A DNA stretch of 64,000 nucleotides from Clostridia bacterium (GCA_900765095.1 CAAFRB010000022.1:1-64000), one strand, 5' to 3'. Numbered from the stretch's first letter, positions 44,449 through 53,563 are shown. Translations and numbers: made by a program. The notes: a model not told the origin generated them from the letters alone.

Positions 44449-45039
44449 TTAGTTCTCTGCTTTTAGTCTTAAAATTTCTTCTTTTAGCTTATCTGTGAGT
44501 GTTACTATATCTCGTGGGTTTAAATCCTTACCAGTTGAATAGCCATCCATTGGAATTGGTTTTCCGATTCTTATTTTGACTTTTGTAAACGGTTTGTACG
44601 ACCCGTCTATGCCTATTGGAATTATTGGAACATTTTCAGAAAGTGCAATTAGTGCAGCACCTTTCTTTAATTTAATTCCTTTTTCCATTCCGTGTCTTGT
44701 GCCCTCTGGAAATATCATAAGCATGTCGCCCTGCTCTAAATATTTTTTAGAATCATCTATGGCACGCATATCGCCTTTTCCTCTACTTACAGGATAGCAG
44801 CCTACTGATCTCATTAGCCAGTTTTTAAACTTTGTGTTGAAAAGATCTTCTTTTGCCATTGGCCATATCATTCTCTTTATGTATATTACAATTGAAATAG
44901 AATCTAATACGTGTACATGATTAGGACATAATATCGCAGGTCCACTTTCTGGTATATTTTCTAGCCCTTTAACATCTAGCTTATAAACTAAATGACAATA
45001 CACAGCTAAAAGATTTTTTAATATTGTTCTTACTATCAT
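44449..45039 (-). CDS. plsC: 1-acyl-sn-glycerol-3-phosphate acyltransferase
   Basis: 196 residues. The acyltransferase motifs are NHVHVLDSISI (His-x4-Asp, about residues 40-50), FPEGTRHGMEKG (about 116-127) and VPIIPIGIDGSY. An N-terminal hydrophobic stretch is short, so membrane attachment is probably peripheral or by one helix. Makes phosphatidic acid from lysophosphatidic acid. Follows cmk by 21 bases, a pairing common in Bacillota. AAGGAG seven bases before ATG 45039. Confidence 0.93.
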   Translation of the reverse strand: MIVRTILKNLLAVYCHLVYKLDVKGLENIPESGPAILCPNHVHVLDSISIVIYIKRMIWPMAKEDLFNTKFKNWLMRSVGCYPVSRGKGDMRAIDDSKKYLEQGDMLMIFPEGTRHGMEKGIKLKKGAALIALSENVPIIPIGIDGSYKPFTKVKIRIGKPIPMDGYSTGKDLNPRDIVTLTDKLKEEILRLKAEN

Positions 45040-45060
45040 TTCTATTCTCCTTTTACTTTA

Positions 45061-45726
45061 TTAACCAATTTCTTTGTCAGTTATTATCTCATGTACTTTT
45101 TCGTACACCTCTTCAATAGTTAAATTCGATGAATCAACAACAGTCGCATCTTTTGCTATCATCAATGCTCCAACAGGCTTATTCATATCATTTTTATCTC
45201 TCGCATTTATCTTTTCAAGAGTTTCCTCATAAGTAGTTTCCACACCTTTTGCCATAAGCTCATCAAACCTTCTCTTAGCTCTAATCTCTGGCTCTGCAGT
45301 CAAATATATTTTCACATCAGCATTAGGGAAAACGACCGTAGTTATATCTCTTCCTTCCATTACAACATTTTGCTCTTCTCCAAATTTTTGTTGCATTTCA
45401 ACTAGTTTTTTTCTTATCTCAACTATTGCAGAAACTTGCGAAACAACATCATTTACTCGTGGTGTTCTAATTTCTTCCGTTACATCTTCGTCGTCAAGAA
45501 ATACATGTTGTTTATCTGCAAAATTCATAAACTCTATTTTTGTTTCATCTAACAATTTTTGTATCTTTTCCATATCATTTAATTGTATATTATTATTTAG
45601 CATTTTTAATGCTATACATCTATACATTGCACCCGTGTCTATGTATGTAAATCCAAGTCTTTTGGATATTAAACTTGCTATTGTACCTTTACCAGTTCCT
45701 GCCGGTCCATCAATAGCTACTATCAT
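45061..45726 (-). CDS. cmk: Cytidylate kinase
   Basis: 221 residues from ATG 45726; the in-frame GTG at 45735 lies inside the ribosome site. P-loop AIDGPAGTGKGTIA (about 4-17), FTYIDTGAMYRCIAL, the RDITTVVFPNADVKIYLTA segment and RAKRRFDEL lid follow the CMK pattern. Phosphorylates CMP and dCMP. First gene of the cmk-plsC pair. Its AGGAGGT ribosome site lies in the 3' arm of a stem that also looks like a terminator. Confidence 0.95.
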   Translation of the reverse strand: MIVAIDGPAGTGKGTIASLISKRLGFTYIDTGAMYRCIALKMLNNNIQLNDMEKIQKLLDETKIEFMNFADKQHVFLDDEDVTEEIRTPRVNDVVSQVSAIVEIRKKLVEMQQKFGEEQNVVMEGRDITTVVFPNADVKIYLTAEPEIRAKRRFDELMAKGVETTYEETLEKINARDKNDMNKPVGALMIAKDATVVDSSNLTIEEVYEKVHEIITDKEIG

Positions 45727-45792
45727 AAAAAACACCTCCTATATTTATATACTGCCTTGCATCATCCAACGCAATTATATAATATAGGAGGT
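45727..45792 (-). terminator. Hairpin combining a terminator with the cmk ribosome site
   Basis: ACCTCCTATATT (45781-45792 on the minus strand) pairs perfectly with AATATAGGAGGT (45733-45744), extended by ATAT/ATAT past a bulge. Directly after comes GTTTTTTATG: six T and then the cmk start. The structure can end transcription of the giant gene upstream and, when read through, hide the cmk ribosome site. Confidence 0.65.
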
Positions 45793-45832
45793 ATAAAATC
45801 AATTCTATTTATTTTTCTTTGTGTATATAAAA

Positions 45833-48800
45833 CTAATGTGTACCCTCAGTTTCATAATCATCATTTGCTCTTAAACCAACTTCGTATATTGCCATCGCAG
45901 CTCCCTCTTCAATATCAGATATTGTAGCCGTCTTTCCATTTGGTAAATTAATAGTGTAATCATGATACGTCGTTCCTTCTTTTTCCCATCTTGTTTCTCC
46001 ATTAGGTTTTGAATAGCTTAAATAGTTAGTACCTTCACTATTAGTTATTATAGTATCAAATGTTACGATTATGTACCCGTCTTTTAATAAGTTATTTTCG
46101 TTTTTTAACACATCATTTTTAGTCTTGTCTTTTCCTAATAACACCTTTGTACTTGCTGGTAAATAGAACTCACCATACCAATGTCCGCTACTATTTCTAA
46201 TATCCTTTTCACCCTCTACAGATTCTGACTTTTTAGCATCTGTCATAAATGCTGTGGTATTGCCCTTATATCCATATAAATTAGCACATTCTAAAATATT
46301 ATTTCTTGGTAGTTTTGCATCTACCGCAGTCAAATCAAGTTTATCAAATATAGAGCCTATAACTGTTGCAACTGTGTAATTTTTATCTATGTTATTAACC
46401 TTTCCATATATCAATTCAGAATTGAAACCAGAGTTATTTACGCTTCCATGTGTATTAGACATTATCATCTTTATATTCAAATCATTTTCCAAACTCAATT
46501 TCAAATACTTTTCTGTTGTAGTATTGTAGAATAATGAAATATTCGATGTTGCAGTTCCGCCATCTTTAGAAACATAATAGAAGTTTGGTTTTATCATAAT
46601 TTCATCACTTGCCACGCCTTTTGTTTTTAAGTCAAAATAAAATCTATATCCTAACTTTAATCCCATGTTATAACCAGATAAGTAATTCTGATTATATTGT
46701 CCGATTGGCAAGTATAAATTTTTCTCGCTTCCTTCCACATTTCCTAATTTTAATGCACTTATTAATTTACCCATCCAGCCTACATCATCTGAATCTCTAA
46801 TTTCTAAATCATATAATACACCTGCTATATATACCTTAAAGTCTTCTTGCAAAACGTAAGTATTTTTATTATTTGAATTATCTTTCGATATAAAATCTAC
46901 CTCTTCAATATCTGCTATAACATTATAATCTGATGGTGTATTAGCAGCTACTATCCTTACTGATATGTCACCGTAGTTTTTATCCTTTACCCATGTAGGA
47001 ATTATAAAATTATATTTTTCTATGCTAAGTCCTGTACGATTATCTAATTCGCCTAAATCAAACCACGTATTTGCAAGTATAAGCTTTTTATCTTTAATCG
47101 TTTTTCCATCGTTTTCAAACTTTATTGCATATACATCAAACGAGAATTTAACTAATTTCATTTTAGCAAATGTCGCAAGCTTTAATCCCTTTTCTGTATA
47201 TTTATCTTCATCATATAGTTTGTTGCCACCATAGTTATACGCTTTATCACCATATCCCTCATAGCTAATTCCATTTGAATTCAATGTATATCCATGCATT
47301 CCTCCGTGAGGAATTAATATTGAAAATACACTATCTAGTGTTAATACATTTTGTATTGATTCGTCTATTAACTGATTATCATTTTTACCATCGTTTGTTT
47401 CTGGAATTAACTCTGTATAATTAACAATTGGTGTATGTATGCTTATAGAATTCATTCTTATTTGATTTGGCGAATATTCTTTTACCCTCTTATCACCATC
47501 TTTTGCATCGTTAACAATGTAATCAGTAATCTGCTCATGAAGTTTATATGTTACAGTAAGATTAGTTGATGGATATACTTTATTTTCAGCCTTTGAATAT
47601 GTGTATACATTTCTATCGTTGAAAAGTACACTACCATTTACTAAAGGAGCAATTGAAGTTTTGTAATAATATCCAGCATCTGCAAGTTCTGTTACACTTG
47701 CAAGTCTAGAAGCAGCCATATATGTGCCAACACCATCTAAGTATATTACTCTTTTTCCTTCTGCTGTTACTGTTAAATAATCTCCATTAACAACTGAGTT
47801 TTCTCTTATTATATTGTCTATTACTAAGTGATTTTTCTCATAACTCTTCACAATAGCATTCATATCTGGTTTCTCATAATCGATACCATCTAGTAAAACT
47901 TCAAGATAATATGTGTCACCATCTTTTATTAGTGTACATTGCTCTGAATTATTTATAGTCAATTTGCCTCCTGGTATGTATGACATATATGGCGTGTCAT
48001 CTCCATAATCAGCTTCTATAAACACTTTTCCGTTCTTCTTATAATGTTTAGTATCCATTACAGATTCATTATCTATCACAGCATTGTCTAGTATAAATAG
48101 CTTTGCATTTGCACCTCCATAATATTGGTAATCTAAATCATATATAAGTGGTATCGTAGCATAAACTGTTTCTACATTAGACGTAATCACATTATCGTTA
48201 TTATTGTTGCTTGTGTAATATTTTTTCTTTAAAATTACATTCACATTTTGTTTCTTGTTTAGTATTGAAAGAACATTCTCAATAATGTAACTATCTGTCA
48301 CAACATTTGCATATAAATCTTCGTCTGTAGGCATTGCATCATCTACGTTGTATTCTTCATTACCTTTATCATTTGAACGAATTATCGCAAATGGATTGTT
48401 ATAAGTTTCGTTTATGTCTGGCTTAGTTGGCACTTTTCTATAAACGAAAATTAGTTCTCTATCTTTTCCGTTATCAATAACTTTTACATTCTCTAATTTT
48501 ATTACATCTGTGTTGGTGTTGTCGTCTAATATATATTTTATAAGCTCATATCCATCGATTTCGGTAACAGGTATTGTTGCTGTATTTTTTCCGTTTTCGT
48601 TGTCTAATATCTTATAAACTTCTGATGGCATTAACGTGTTACCCTCTTCATCAATATACGAAACATTTACAATATTTGCTCCCTCGTAGTATTTAAACTC
48701 GATATACAAATCCGACCAAACTTTGTTCATAACAGTAATTAGTTCTTCTGTATTTAGGATATATGCATTAGCAAAAGAAGAAAAGTCTGAAGCCATATCT

Positions 48801-51307
48801 ACTTTACCTTTTGGTACGCTATTAGGAACAAACGTTTTGTTTCCTGCGATCACCTTATATAAAGTCTTTGTGCCTTTATTCAAATCCTTTGTGTATATCC
48901 ATACTTGCACAAGTGAAAAGTTTGAAGCATCATATTTATAATTTCTCGTTCCACCTGAAGCCAAGTTTACATTCATTTCGTTATATCCATTTTCTTTTGG
49001 CTTTGTAGTATCCAAAGATTTTATAAGCATATTATCACCGATTAGTTTTATCGTGTAATGCAATGCTTCTCCGTTTAAGTCATTAATTATCTCGCCTGTG
49101 TTGTAATTTATGTTTTTAATTTCTACTTCGGGATATAAGTAGTTAAATACTATAATTTTATCACTACCATATCCAATATTCTCTTTTCTAACTATATTAG
49201 CTCCCTTTATATCGCTAGCCGAACTTATTGCTGTCAAGAATGACACCGACCTCTTATCGTTTCCTTTTGAATTTATCAAAGTCGTTGTATTAACGTTATA
49301 TGTTTGCTTTGCAATAATGTTAGCCTCTGAAATAGAATCTTTATATACAGTACAGCCGATTAGAATATAGCCTGGCCAAAAGTTTTTATTTAATGATGAA
49401 AAATCTTTTGGTGCGAAATTAGAGTCACTTGTGTCATAAGGTGTGATGCTAGGAATTTTAATATCTGTTAGATTTTTATCTGTATTTATAGTTTCATTTC
49501 CAACGATGTGATTAACGGTCTTTACATATACAGGTTCATAATAAAACACAACACTAACTCCAAGACCATCATATGTAAAAGATGAATTTACAGATACCTT
49601 AGAAGTTGTAGTGACATTCATCTCTTCCGGTTTATTATATACACCGTAATTTCCACCAGATTCACTACCATATTTCACTAGATAACCTTTGTATCTGTAA
49701 CCTGTAATTTGTGTCCAATCCATCTCGGCTACGATTTCTGTTGTAACATTTCTTTGTGAACTGCCAGAGTATACAACTTTACTAATTATATTATCCTTTG
49801 GTGTTGCTAGTCTTCCATCTTTGTTTAATATTACATTACCATTAATATCTCTATAGGCTACAGCTATATATGCGTTAATATTACTTGGATTATCACGACC
49901 AGCTCCTGAGCCAATATTAAATAATGTAGAAAATAGTAGCTGACCATATCCACCAAGCGAATAACCTAAAACATTAAAAGTTATTCCGTAAGTTAGCAAT
50001 GGTGACATCAATATTTCATACTTTCCATCTGGAAGATCTGTGAAATATATTACGAATTTTCTGCTAGACGCATCTGCCATATTTCCAAAATATTCTTGCC
50101 TTAGGGTATACGTACTTCCTGATAGCCAAGTGCTTTTTATTGTTGAGTCTTTGCTAAACCAATCTATAAGAGGGGAGTCTATCGCACCTATCGCAAAATC
50201 TCCAAGTTGTGATATTACTGTAGATACTTGATAAGCATTAATAAAATTCAAATTAGAATTTGAACTTATTTCATTTTCCAACTCTTTCACAATTTGTTCT
50301 TTTGCTTCTTCGTTATATCCGCCAAGTGCTCCAAACTCACTAAGTTTAGTTGTGATTTGATTTAAAGTTGCTTCATCTAAATAATCTACTTTGTCTGTTA
50401 TTTTTCCTAACTCTTTTCCTATAAGTTTAGAATAGTGACTATAGTAATTACCATTAGTATAACTTCTAACCTTTAAACAATTTTCATCTATAGGTATTAG
50501 TTTTCCATCTTTATTTATCGGCATAAAGTTACATTTTATAGTTTCATCTTGAGATATTGATTCTTCCTTCATAGGGTTTGGATTTCCTACCATTGTGTAT
50601 TCCTCTTTTTTAGGAAGCTTAGGCAATTTTGAATTGCTCGTATAACTCAAGTGCAAGTATTCTCCACACACAACGCATGGTGCCACATCACCAGCAAATC
50701 TTATCTTTTCTATATCAAAGTAGTGCAAACCTTTTGTTGCATCATTTTTCTTGCTGTGAACGTGTGAACATGAAGAACATGTATGGGCAGAAGTGTTGCC
50801 ACCAGTCCAATTGTGTTCTTCTACACCCATTACTTCGCCACAGCCTGTGCAAACCACTTTATGATATGTGTCTAAATCTTCAGTTGATGAATATGTGATT
50901 CCATTTATAGTTTCACCACTTTTTAACATGACTGAAGAGCCATTATGATTTCTAATTCCTACGTAACCACAACTACATTTTGCCTTATGTTGTGTATCAG
51001 TATATCTAGTATAGCTCACAAAATAATGTTTCTTCACGCCCATACTTTTTCTACACAAACAATATGCTAAGTGATATTCGTCACTTCCATAGCTGATAAC
51101 CTTAGACACAGAATGTCTTGTCTTTCCATTACATTTTTTGCATATTGGGCAATAAGAATAATGGTATGTAGCAGGTTCATTCGTAGTATAGACCTTGTGC
51201 GTGCAAACAGTATTTGTAGCACCAGTGCTCGTTGAAGTAGTTGCATAACTAACACCACTATTCAATGTTAATAAAAATATTACTCCGTATAAGAAAGAAT
51301 AACGCAT
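45833..51307 (-). CDS. Giant secreted surface protein with cysteine-pair N-terminus and MucBP-like domains; start probably frameshifted
   Basis: About 1824 residues. A hydrophobic signal segment (SFLYGVIFLLTLNSGVSYA) is followed by 200 residues with repeated Cys pairs (YCPICKKC, KCSCGYVG, VCTGCGEV, TCSSCSH, PCVVCGEY), then beta-rich repeats with a MucBP-like unit (VNVSYIDEEGNTLMPSEVY, about 870-955) and no LPXTG or C-terminal helix. ATG 51307 lacks a ribosome site. A perfect AGGAGG-ATG lies at 51359 in another frame (see 51258-51359), so one base may be inserted. It follows an SLH-domain gene and probably acts at the cell surface with it. Confidence 0.7.
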   Translation of the reverse strand: MRYSFLYGVIFLLTLNSGVSYATTSTSTGATNTVCTHKVYTTNEPATYHYSYCPICKKCNGKTRHSVSKVISYGSDEYHLAYCLCRKSMGVKKHYFVSYTRYTDTQHKAKCSCGYVGIRNHNGSSVMLKSGETINGITYSSTEDLDTYHKVVCTGCGEVMGVEEHNWTGGNTSAHTCSSCSHVHSKKNDATKGLHYFDIEKIRFAGDVAPCVVCGEYLHLSYTSNSKLPKLPKKEEYTMVGNPNPMKEESISQDETIKCNFMPINKDGKLIPIDENCLKVRSYTNGNYYSHYSKLIGKELGKITDKVDYLDEATLNQITTKLSEFGALGGYNEEAKEQIVKELENEISSNSNLNFINAYQVSTVISQLGDFAIGAIDSPLIDWFSKDSTIKSTWLSGSTYTLRQEYFGNMADASSRKFVIYFTDLPDGKYEILMSPLLTYGITFNVLGYSLGGYGQLLFSTLFNIGSGAGRDNPSNINAYIAVAYRDINGNVILNKDGRLATPKDNIISKVVYSGSSQRNVTTEIVAEMDWTQITGYRYKGYLVKYGSESGGNYGVYNKPEEMNVTTTSKVSVNSSFTYDGLGVSVVFYYEPVYVKTVNHIVGNETINTDKNLTDIKIPSITPYDTSDSNFAPKDFSSLNKNFWPGYILIGCTVYKDSISEANIIAKQTYNVNTTTLINSKGNDKRSVSFLTAISSASDIKGANIVRKENIGYGSDKIIVFNYLYPEVEIKNINYNTGEIINDLNGEALHYTIKLIGDNMLIKSLDTTKPKENGYNEMNVNLASGGTRNYKYDASNFSLVQVWIYTKDLNKGTKTLYKVIAGNKTFVPNSVPKGKVDMASDFSSFANAYILNTEELITVMNKVWSDLYIEFKYYEGANIVNVSYIDEEGNTLMPSEVYKILDNENGKNTATIPVTEIDGYELIKYILDDNTNTDVIKLENVKVIDNGKDRELIFVYRKVPTKPDINETYNNPFAIIRSNDKGNEEYNVDDAMPTDEDLYANVVTDSYIIENVLSILNKKQNVNVILKKKYYTSNNNNDNVITSNVETVYATIPLIYDLDYQYYGGANAKLFILDNAVIDNESVMDTKHYKKNGKVFIEADYGDDTPYMSYIPGGKLTINNSEQCTLIKDGDTYYLEVLLDGIDYEKPDMNAIVKSYEKNHLVIDNIIRENSVVNGDYLTVTAEGKRVIYLDGVGTYMAASRLASVTELADAGYYYKTSIAPLVNGSVLFNDRNVYTYSKAENKVYPSTNLTVTYKLHEQITDYIVNDAKDGDKRVKEYSPNQIRMNSISIHTPIVNYTELIPETNDGKNDNQLIDESIQNVLTLDSVFSILIPHGGMHGYTLNSNGISYEGYGDKAYNYGGNKLYDEDKYTEKGLKLATFAKMKLVKFSFDVYAIKFENDGKTIKDKKLILANTWFDLGELDNRTGLSIEKYNFIIPTWVKDKNYGDISVRIVAANTPSDYNVIADIEEVDFISKDNSNNKNTYVLQEDFKVYIAGVLYDLEIRDSDDVGWMGKLISALKLGNVEGSEKNLYLPIGQYNQNYLSGYNMGLKLGYRFYFDLKTKGVASDEIMIKPNFYYVSKDGGTATSNISLFYNTTTEKYLKLSLENDLNIKMIMSNTHGSVNNSGFNSELIYGKVNNIDKNYTVATVIGSIFDKLDLTAVDAKLPRNNILECANLYGYKGNTTAFMTDAKKSESVEGEKDIRNSSGHWYGEFYLPASTKVLLGKDKTKNDVLKNENNLLKDGYIIVTFDTIITNSEGTNYLSYSKPNGETRWEKEGTTYHDYTINLPNGKTATISDIEEGAAMAIYEVGLRANDDYETEGTH

Positions 51308-51359
51308 AAACACTTGAAAGATATGTTACCTTTCTACTATTCAATACTTCCCTTCGCAT
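51258..51359 (-). other. Short frame with the strong ribosome site, probable true start of the giant gene
   Basis: ATG 51359 is seven bases after AGGAGG, which itself overlaps the SLH gene stop. It encodes MRREVLNSRKVTYLSS, a good basic signal-peptide n-region, then leaves frame and stops at 51258. Removing one base near 51311 would join it to the giant protein's hydrophobic core. Confidence 0.6.
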
Positions 51360-51370
51360 ACTACCACCTC

Positions 51371-51964
51371 CTATTTACTAAAACGATAAATCATAGTTGC
51401 AGCTTCTGCTCTTGTCATGTTGTTGTAAGGTTTAAAAGTATTGTCCGAATATCCAGTAATAAGATTTTTACTACAAGCATGTTTCAAATAAAGTAAATCA
51501 TTATTACTCAAAGCAAGTACATCTTTAAACTTAACCTTTTCACTAGTAGCTAGGCTATTACCTTTCATAAGCAAATCTGCTTTTGTTATTATCCTAACCA
51601 TTTCAATTCTAGTTATTGGTTTGTCCATATTGCTCAAATTAACACTTCCAGCATTTATAACTCCGTATCTTTCTGCAATCCAAATGTAAGGACCAGCCCA
51701 ATGATTCAAACTCGATTCAGCGTCGCTAATACTAATCCAATCAGGAAGCGCCGCCATAACTACGAGTTTAATAAACTCCGCATTTGTAATCGTTCCATTA
51801 GGTTTGAATGTTCCATCATTGTAACCATTAATAACATTCTTGCTAGTTAAATACATAATGTACTCGTAAGCCCAATGACTGCCACTTAAATCCTTAAAAG
51901 AACTTGCATACACACTACTAAATATCATAAGGATAATTAGTAAAAATGAAATCGTACGTTTCAT
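51371..51964 (-). CDS. Secreted protein made of three S-layer-homology domains
   Basis: 197 residues. Signal peptide about 1-21 (KRTISFLLIILMIFSSVYA), then three SLH domains: about 23-75 (FKDLSGSHWAYEYIMYL..NGYNDGTFKP), 85-135 (degenerate, HWAGPYIWIAERYGV) and 145-197 (FKDVLALS..ITGYSDNTFKPYNNMTRAEA). There is no other domain, so it could be a cell-wall-binding module acting in trans for the giant protein encoded directly downstream; that role is inferred. SLH domains bind pyruvylated wall polysaccharide in other Gram-positives. Confidence 0.88.
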   Translation of the reverse strand: MKRTISFLLIILMIFSSVYASSFKDLSGSHWAYEYIMYLTSKNVINGYNDGTFKPNGTITNAEFIKLVVMAALPDWISISDAESSLNHWAGPYIWIAERYGVINAGSVNLSNMDKPITRIEMVRIITKADLLMKGNSLATSEKVKFKDVLALSNNDLLYLKHACSKNLITGYSDNTFKPYNNMTRAEAATMIYRFSK

Positions 51965-52239
51965 AAAATCACCACCATATAAGCTATTTAAATAAATTCT
52001 AACATCTTAAAATACTGGTTGCCATAATTAAAGTTATTTGTAAACCAATTGAAAACTTAACTTAACAATTTTGTAACATAAGAGTTGTTGTATAATCTTC
52101 GATACAATAATAAGTACTCTATATTTTCTAATTTGCAATTCTTCTAGTATTCTTGTCCTAACTAAATTTACGGCTTTCCTATCGTATTAAAATGGTATAT
52201 TTATATAGCACGTGCATACTTATGTACCAGGTGATGAAT

Positions 52240-52707
52240 ATGAAAATATATAACGTAAGTTCAAAGAAAATAGTTTTTATTGCCATATTAGTTATTACGC
52301 TAGTAATACTTTTTACAATGGCTATAAAACTAATAAAGACATCTGATGTGATTGAAATGACAACAGATAACTACACAGAAATACTAAAAAAATGTCATAA
52401 AGATCCATACAAATACATAAACAAAAAAATAAAATCAGTAGGATACGTATTCAGAAACGAAGACTTCTCGCCTACTCAATTCGTAACAGCACGAGATATG
52501 CTAGTAAGCAAAAACGAATCGAGAATTGTTGGATTTTTGTGTGAATATGAGAACATAAAAAACTTTGAAGACAATGTATGGGTGGCTATAGAAGGTATTT
52601 TAACAATCGGCGATTACTATGGTGCCATGCCAATAATAAAGGTAAACGAAATTCATAAAATAACAACACCAAATGACATCTTCGTAAATCCGCCCAGCGG
52701 AGAATGA
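52240..52707 (+). CDS. DUF1980/YcgQ-like C-terminal-domain protein with one membrane anchor
   Basis: 155 residues from ATG 52240 (AGGTG upstream; in-frame ATG 52234 is an alternative). One helix (about 10-31) is followed by a domain with DPYKYINKKIKSVGYVFRNED, TQFVTARDMLV, VGFLCEYENIKNFEDNVWV and PIIKVNEIHKI, the pattern of the DUF1980 (TIGR03943) OB-like domain that normally sits behind a multi-helix N-terminus and beside a YraQ permease. Here both permease and N-terminal helices are missing, and the ARFxxxCC motif is changed to ARDMLVSK. Function unknown. Confidence 0.65.
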   Translation: MKIYNVSSKKIVFIAILVITLVILFTMAIKLIKTSDVIEMTTDNYTEILKKCHKDPYKYINKKIKSVGYVFRNEDFSPTQFVTARDMLVSKNESRIVGFLCEYENIKNFEDNVWVAIEGILTIGDYYGAMPIIKVNEIHKITTPNDIFVNPPSGE

Positions 52708-52720
52708 AATTAATTCTCCC

Positions 52721-52747
52721 ATTCGTAGCGGAGCTTAAGTGTGCTCC
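52721..52747 (-). repeat. GGAGCACA palindrome, copy 3 (inverted)
   Basis: Minus strand reads GGAGCACACTTAAGCTCC then GCTACGAAT. The second arm is degenerate compared with copies at 27348 and 60001. Confidence 0.6.
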
Positions 52748-52763
52748 ACCAATTTTAGCCACT

Positions 52764-52808
52764 CCAAAAAGACTAGATTAAGCATGTTTTTCATACTTAA
52801 CCTAGTCT
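52764..52808 (-). terminator. Terminator on the minus strand with no annotated gene upstream
   Basis: Minus strand AGACTAGGTTAAG (52796-52808) and CTTAATCTAGTCT (52770-52782) pair with one wobble, followed by TTTTTGG. It could also act on the plus-strand DUF1980 gene, but the T-tract is on the minus side. Confidence 0.6.
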
Positions 52809-53010
52809 TCACTTTATTCGTCGTTTATTAAATTTTGAGTATACGAACAAGAATCTACATTAAATCCATTGCAAGTGTTTTCTTTTCCTCCAGTTAAAAA
52901 ATGGCTTGTGTGTGTGCACAGTCCCAACGGTTTCAAGTACCTTGTTCATGTTTCGTAACATTCGTTTTCCAATCACCAATATATTATAATATAAAATAAG
53001 CATAGAAACT
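52809..53010 (-). ncRNA. Candidate small transcript between a TATAAT box and the terminator
   Basis: TATAAT at 52983-52988 (minus strand) precedes about 180 bases that are less AT-rich than the flanks and end at the terminator above. A 29-codon frame (MNKVLETVGTVHTHK...) and an overlapping Cys-containing frame have no good ribosome site, so an RNA or decayed gene is as likely as a peptide. No -35 box is convincing. Confidence 0.3.
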
Positions 53011-53037
53011 TAATTTTTGATAATCAAACTTCTATAT

Positions 53038-53106
53038 TTATATAGTACCAAAGGAAATTAACACATAAAAGGTTGCAAATTTGTTACTTTACTAATGTGT
53101 AAAAAA
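53038..53106 (+). repeat. 65-bp terminal-inverted-repeat element, diverged copy
   Basis: AAATTAACACATAAAAGGTTGC then AAATTTGTTACTTTACTAA matches the core of copies at 22228, 27478 and 31800; the outer arms are degraded. (Core written in two parts.). Confidence 0.65.
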
Positions 53107-53126
53107 ATTATGGCACATAATTATCC

Positions 53127-53180
53127 CCAGTATAACTGGAGGATTCTTCTTAATGTATAATCATCCACCAGTATAACTGG
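53127..53180. repeat. Two palindromes CCAGTATAACTGG, 41 bases apart
   Basis: Identical 13-base near-palindromes at 53127-53139 and 53168-53180 within a 41-base tandem duplication (ATTATCC/ATCATCC before, TTCTT..AATGT after). They lie between the DUF1980 gene and the spoVG terminator. Confidence 0.7.
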
Positions 53181-53196
53181 GATTTTCTTTAATGTT

Positions 53197-53226
53197 AATA
53201 AAAAGGCTACCCTTTTTGGATAGCCT
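53197..53226 (-). terminator. Terminator of spoVG
   Basis: Minus strand AGGCTA (53221-53226) and TAGCCT (53204-53209) with TTTTTATT following. Confidence 0.8.
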
Positions 53227-53241
53227 CTCTCATCTTATTTA

Positions 53242-53532
53242 TTATTCTTCAACTGATCCGTCAGCTGGCTCGTTAAGTATTTTGTTGTACTCAGCTAAGA
53301 TAGCTTCTTCGATCATTGTTCTTGTTTCAGAATTAATTGGATGTGCTATGTCTCTCCATTCTCCCTTTGGAGTCTTTTTACTTGGCATAGCTATGAATGG
53401 TTTTTCAGCTGTTGTAGGTTCGATAACTTTGATATCATGTACTGCGAAAGCATTATCAAATGTTACTGAAGCAATAGCTTTCATTCTGTTTTCAGATTCT
53501 ACTTTTCTTACTTTTACGTCTGTAATTTGCAT
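53242..53532 (-). CDS. spoVG: SpoVG regulator / RNA- and DNA-binding protein
   Basis: 96 residues. The whole sequence follows SpoVG: MQITDVKVRKVESENRMKA, ASVTFDNAFAVHDIKVIE, FIAMPSKKTPKGEWRDIAHP and NSETRTMIEEAILAEY. Known in other Bacillota as a site-specific nucleic-acid-binding regulator of sporulation, cell division or surface genes. GAAAGGACG upstream of ATG 53532. The leader contains a hairpin and a promoter resembling the Bacillus spoVG sigma-H promoter. Confidence 0.97.
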   Translation of the reverse strand: MQITDVKVRKVESENRMKAIASVTFDNAFAVHDIKVIEPTTAEKPFIAMPSKKTPKGEWRDIAHPINSETRTMIEEAILAEYNKILNEPADGSVEE

Positions 53533-53563
53533 TAAAACGCACGTCCTTTCTATTTTACGTTAG

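Noticed and set aside
53127..53180. CRISPR-like pair of CCAGTATAACTGG repeats
   Set aside because: Two copies of 13 bases with similar, not unique, sequence between; a tandem duplication of 41 bases.
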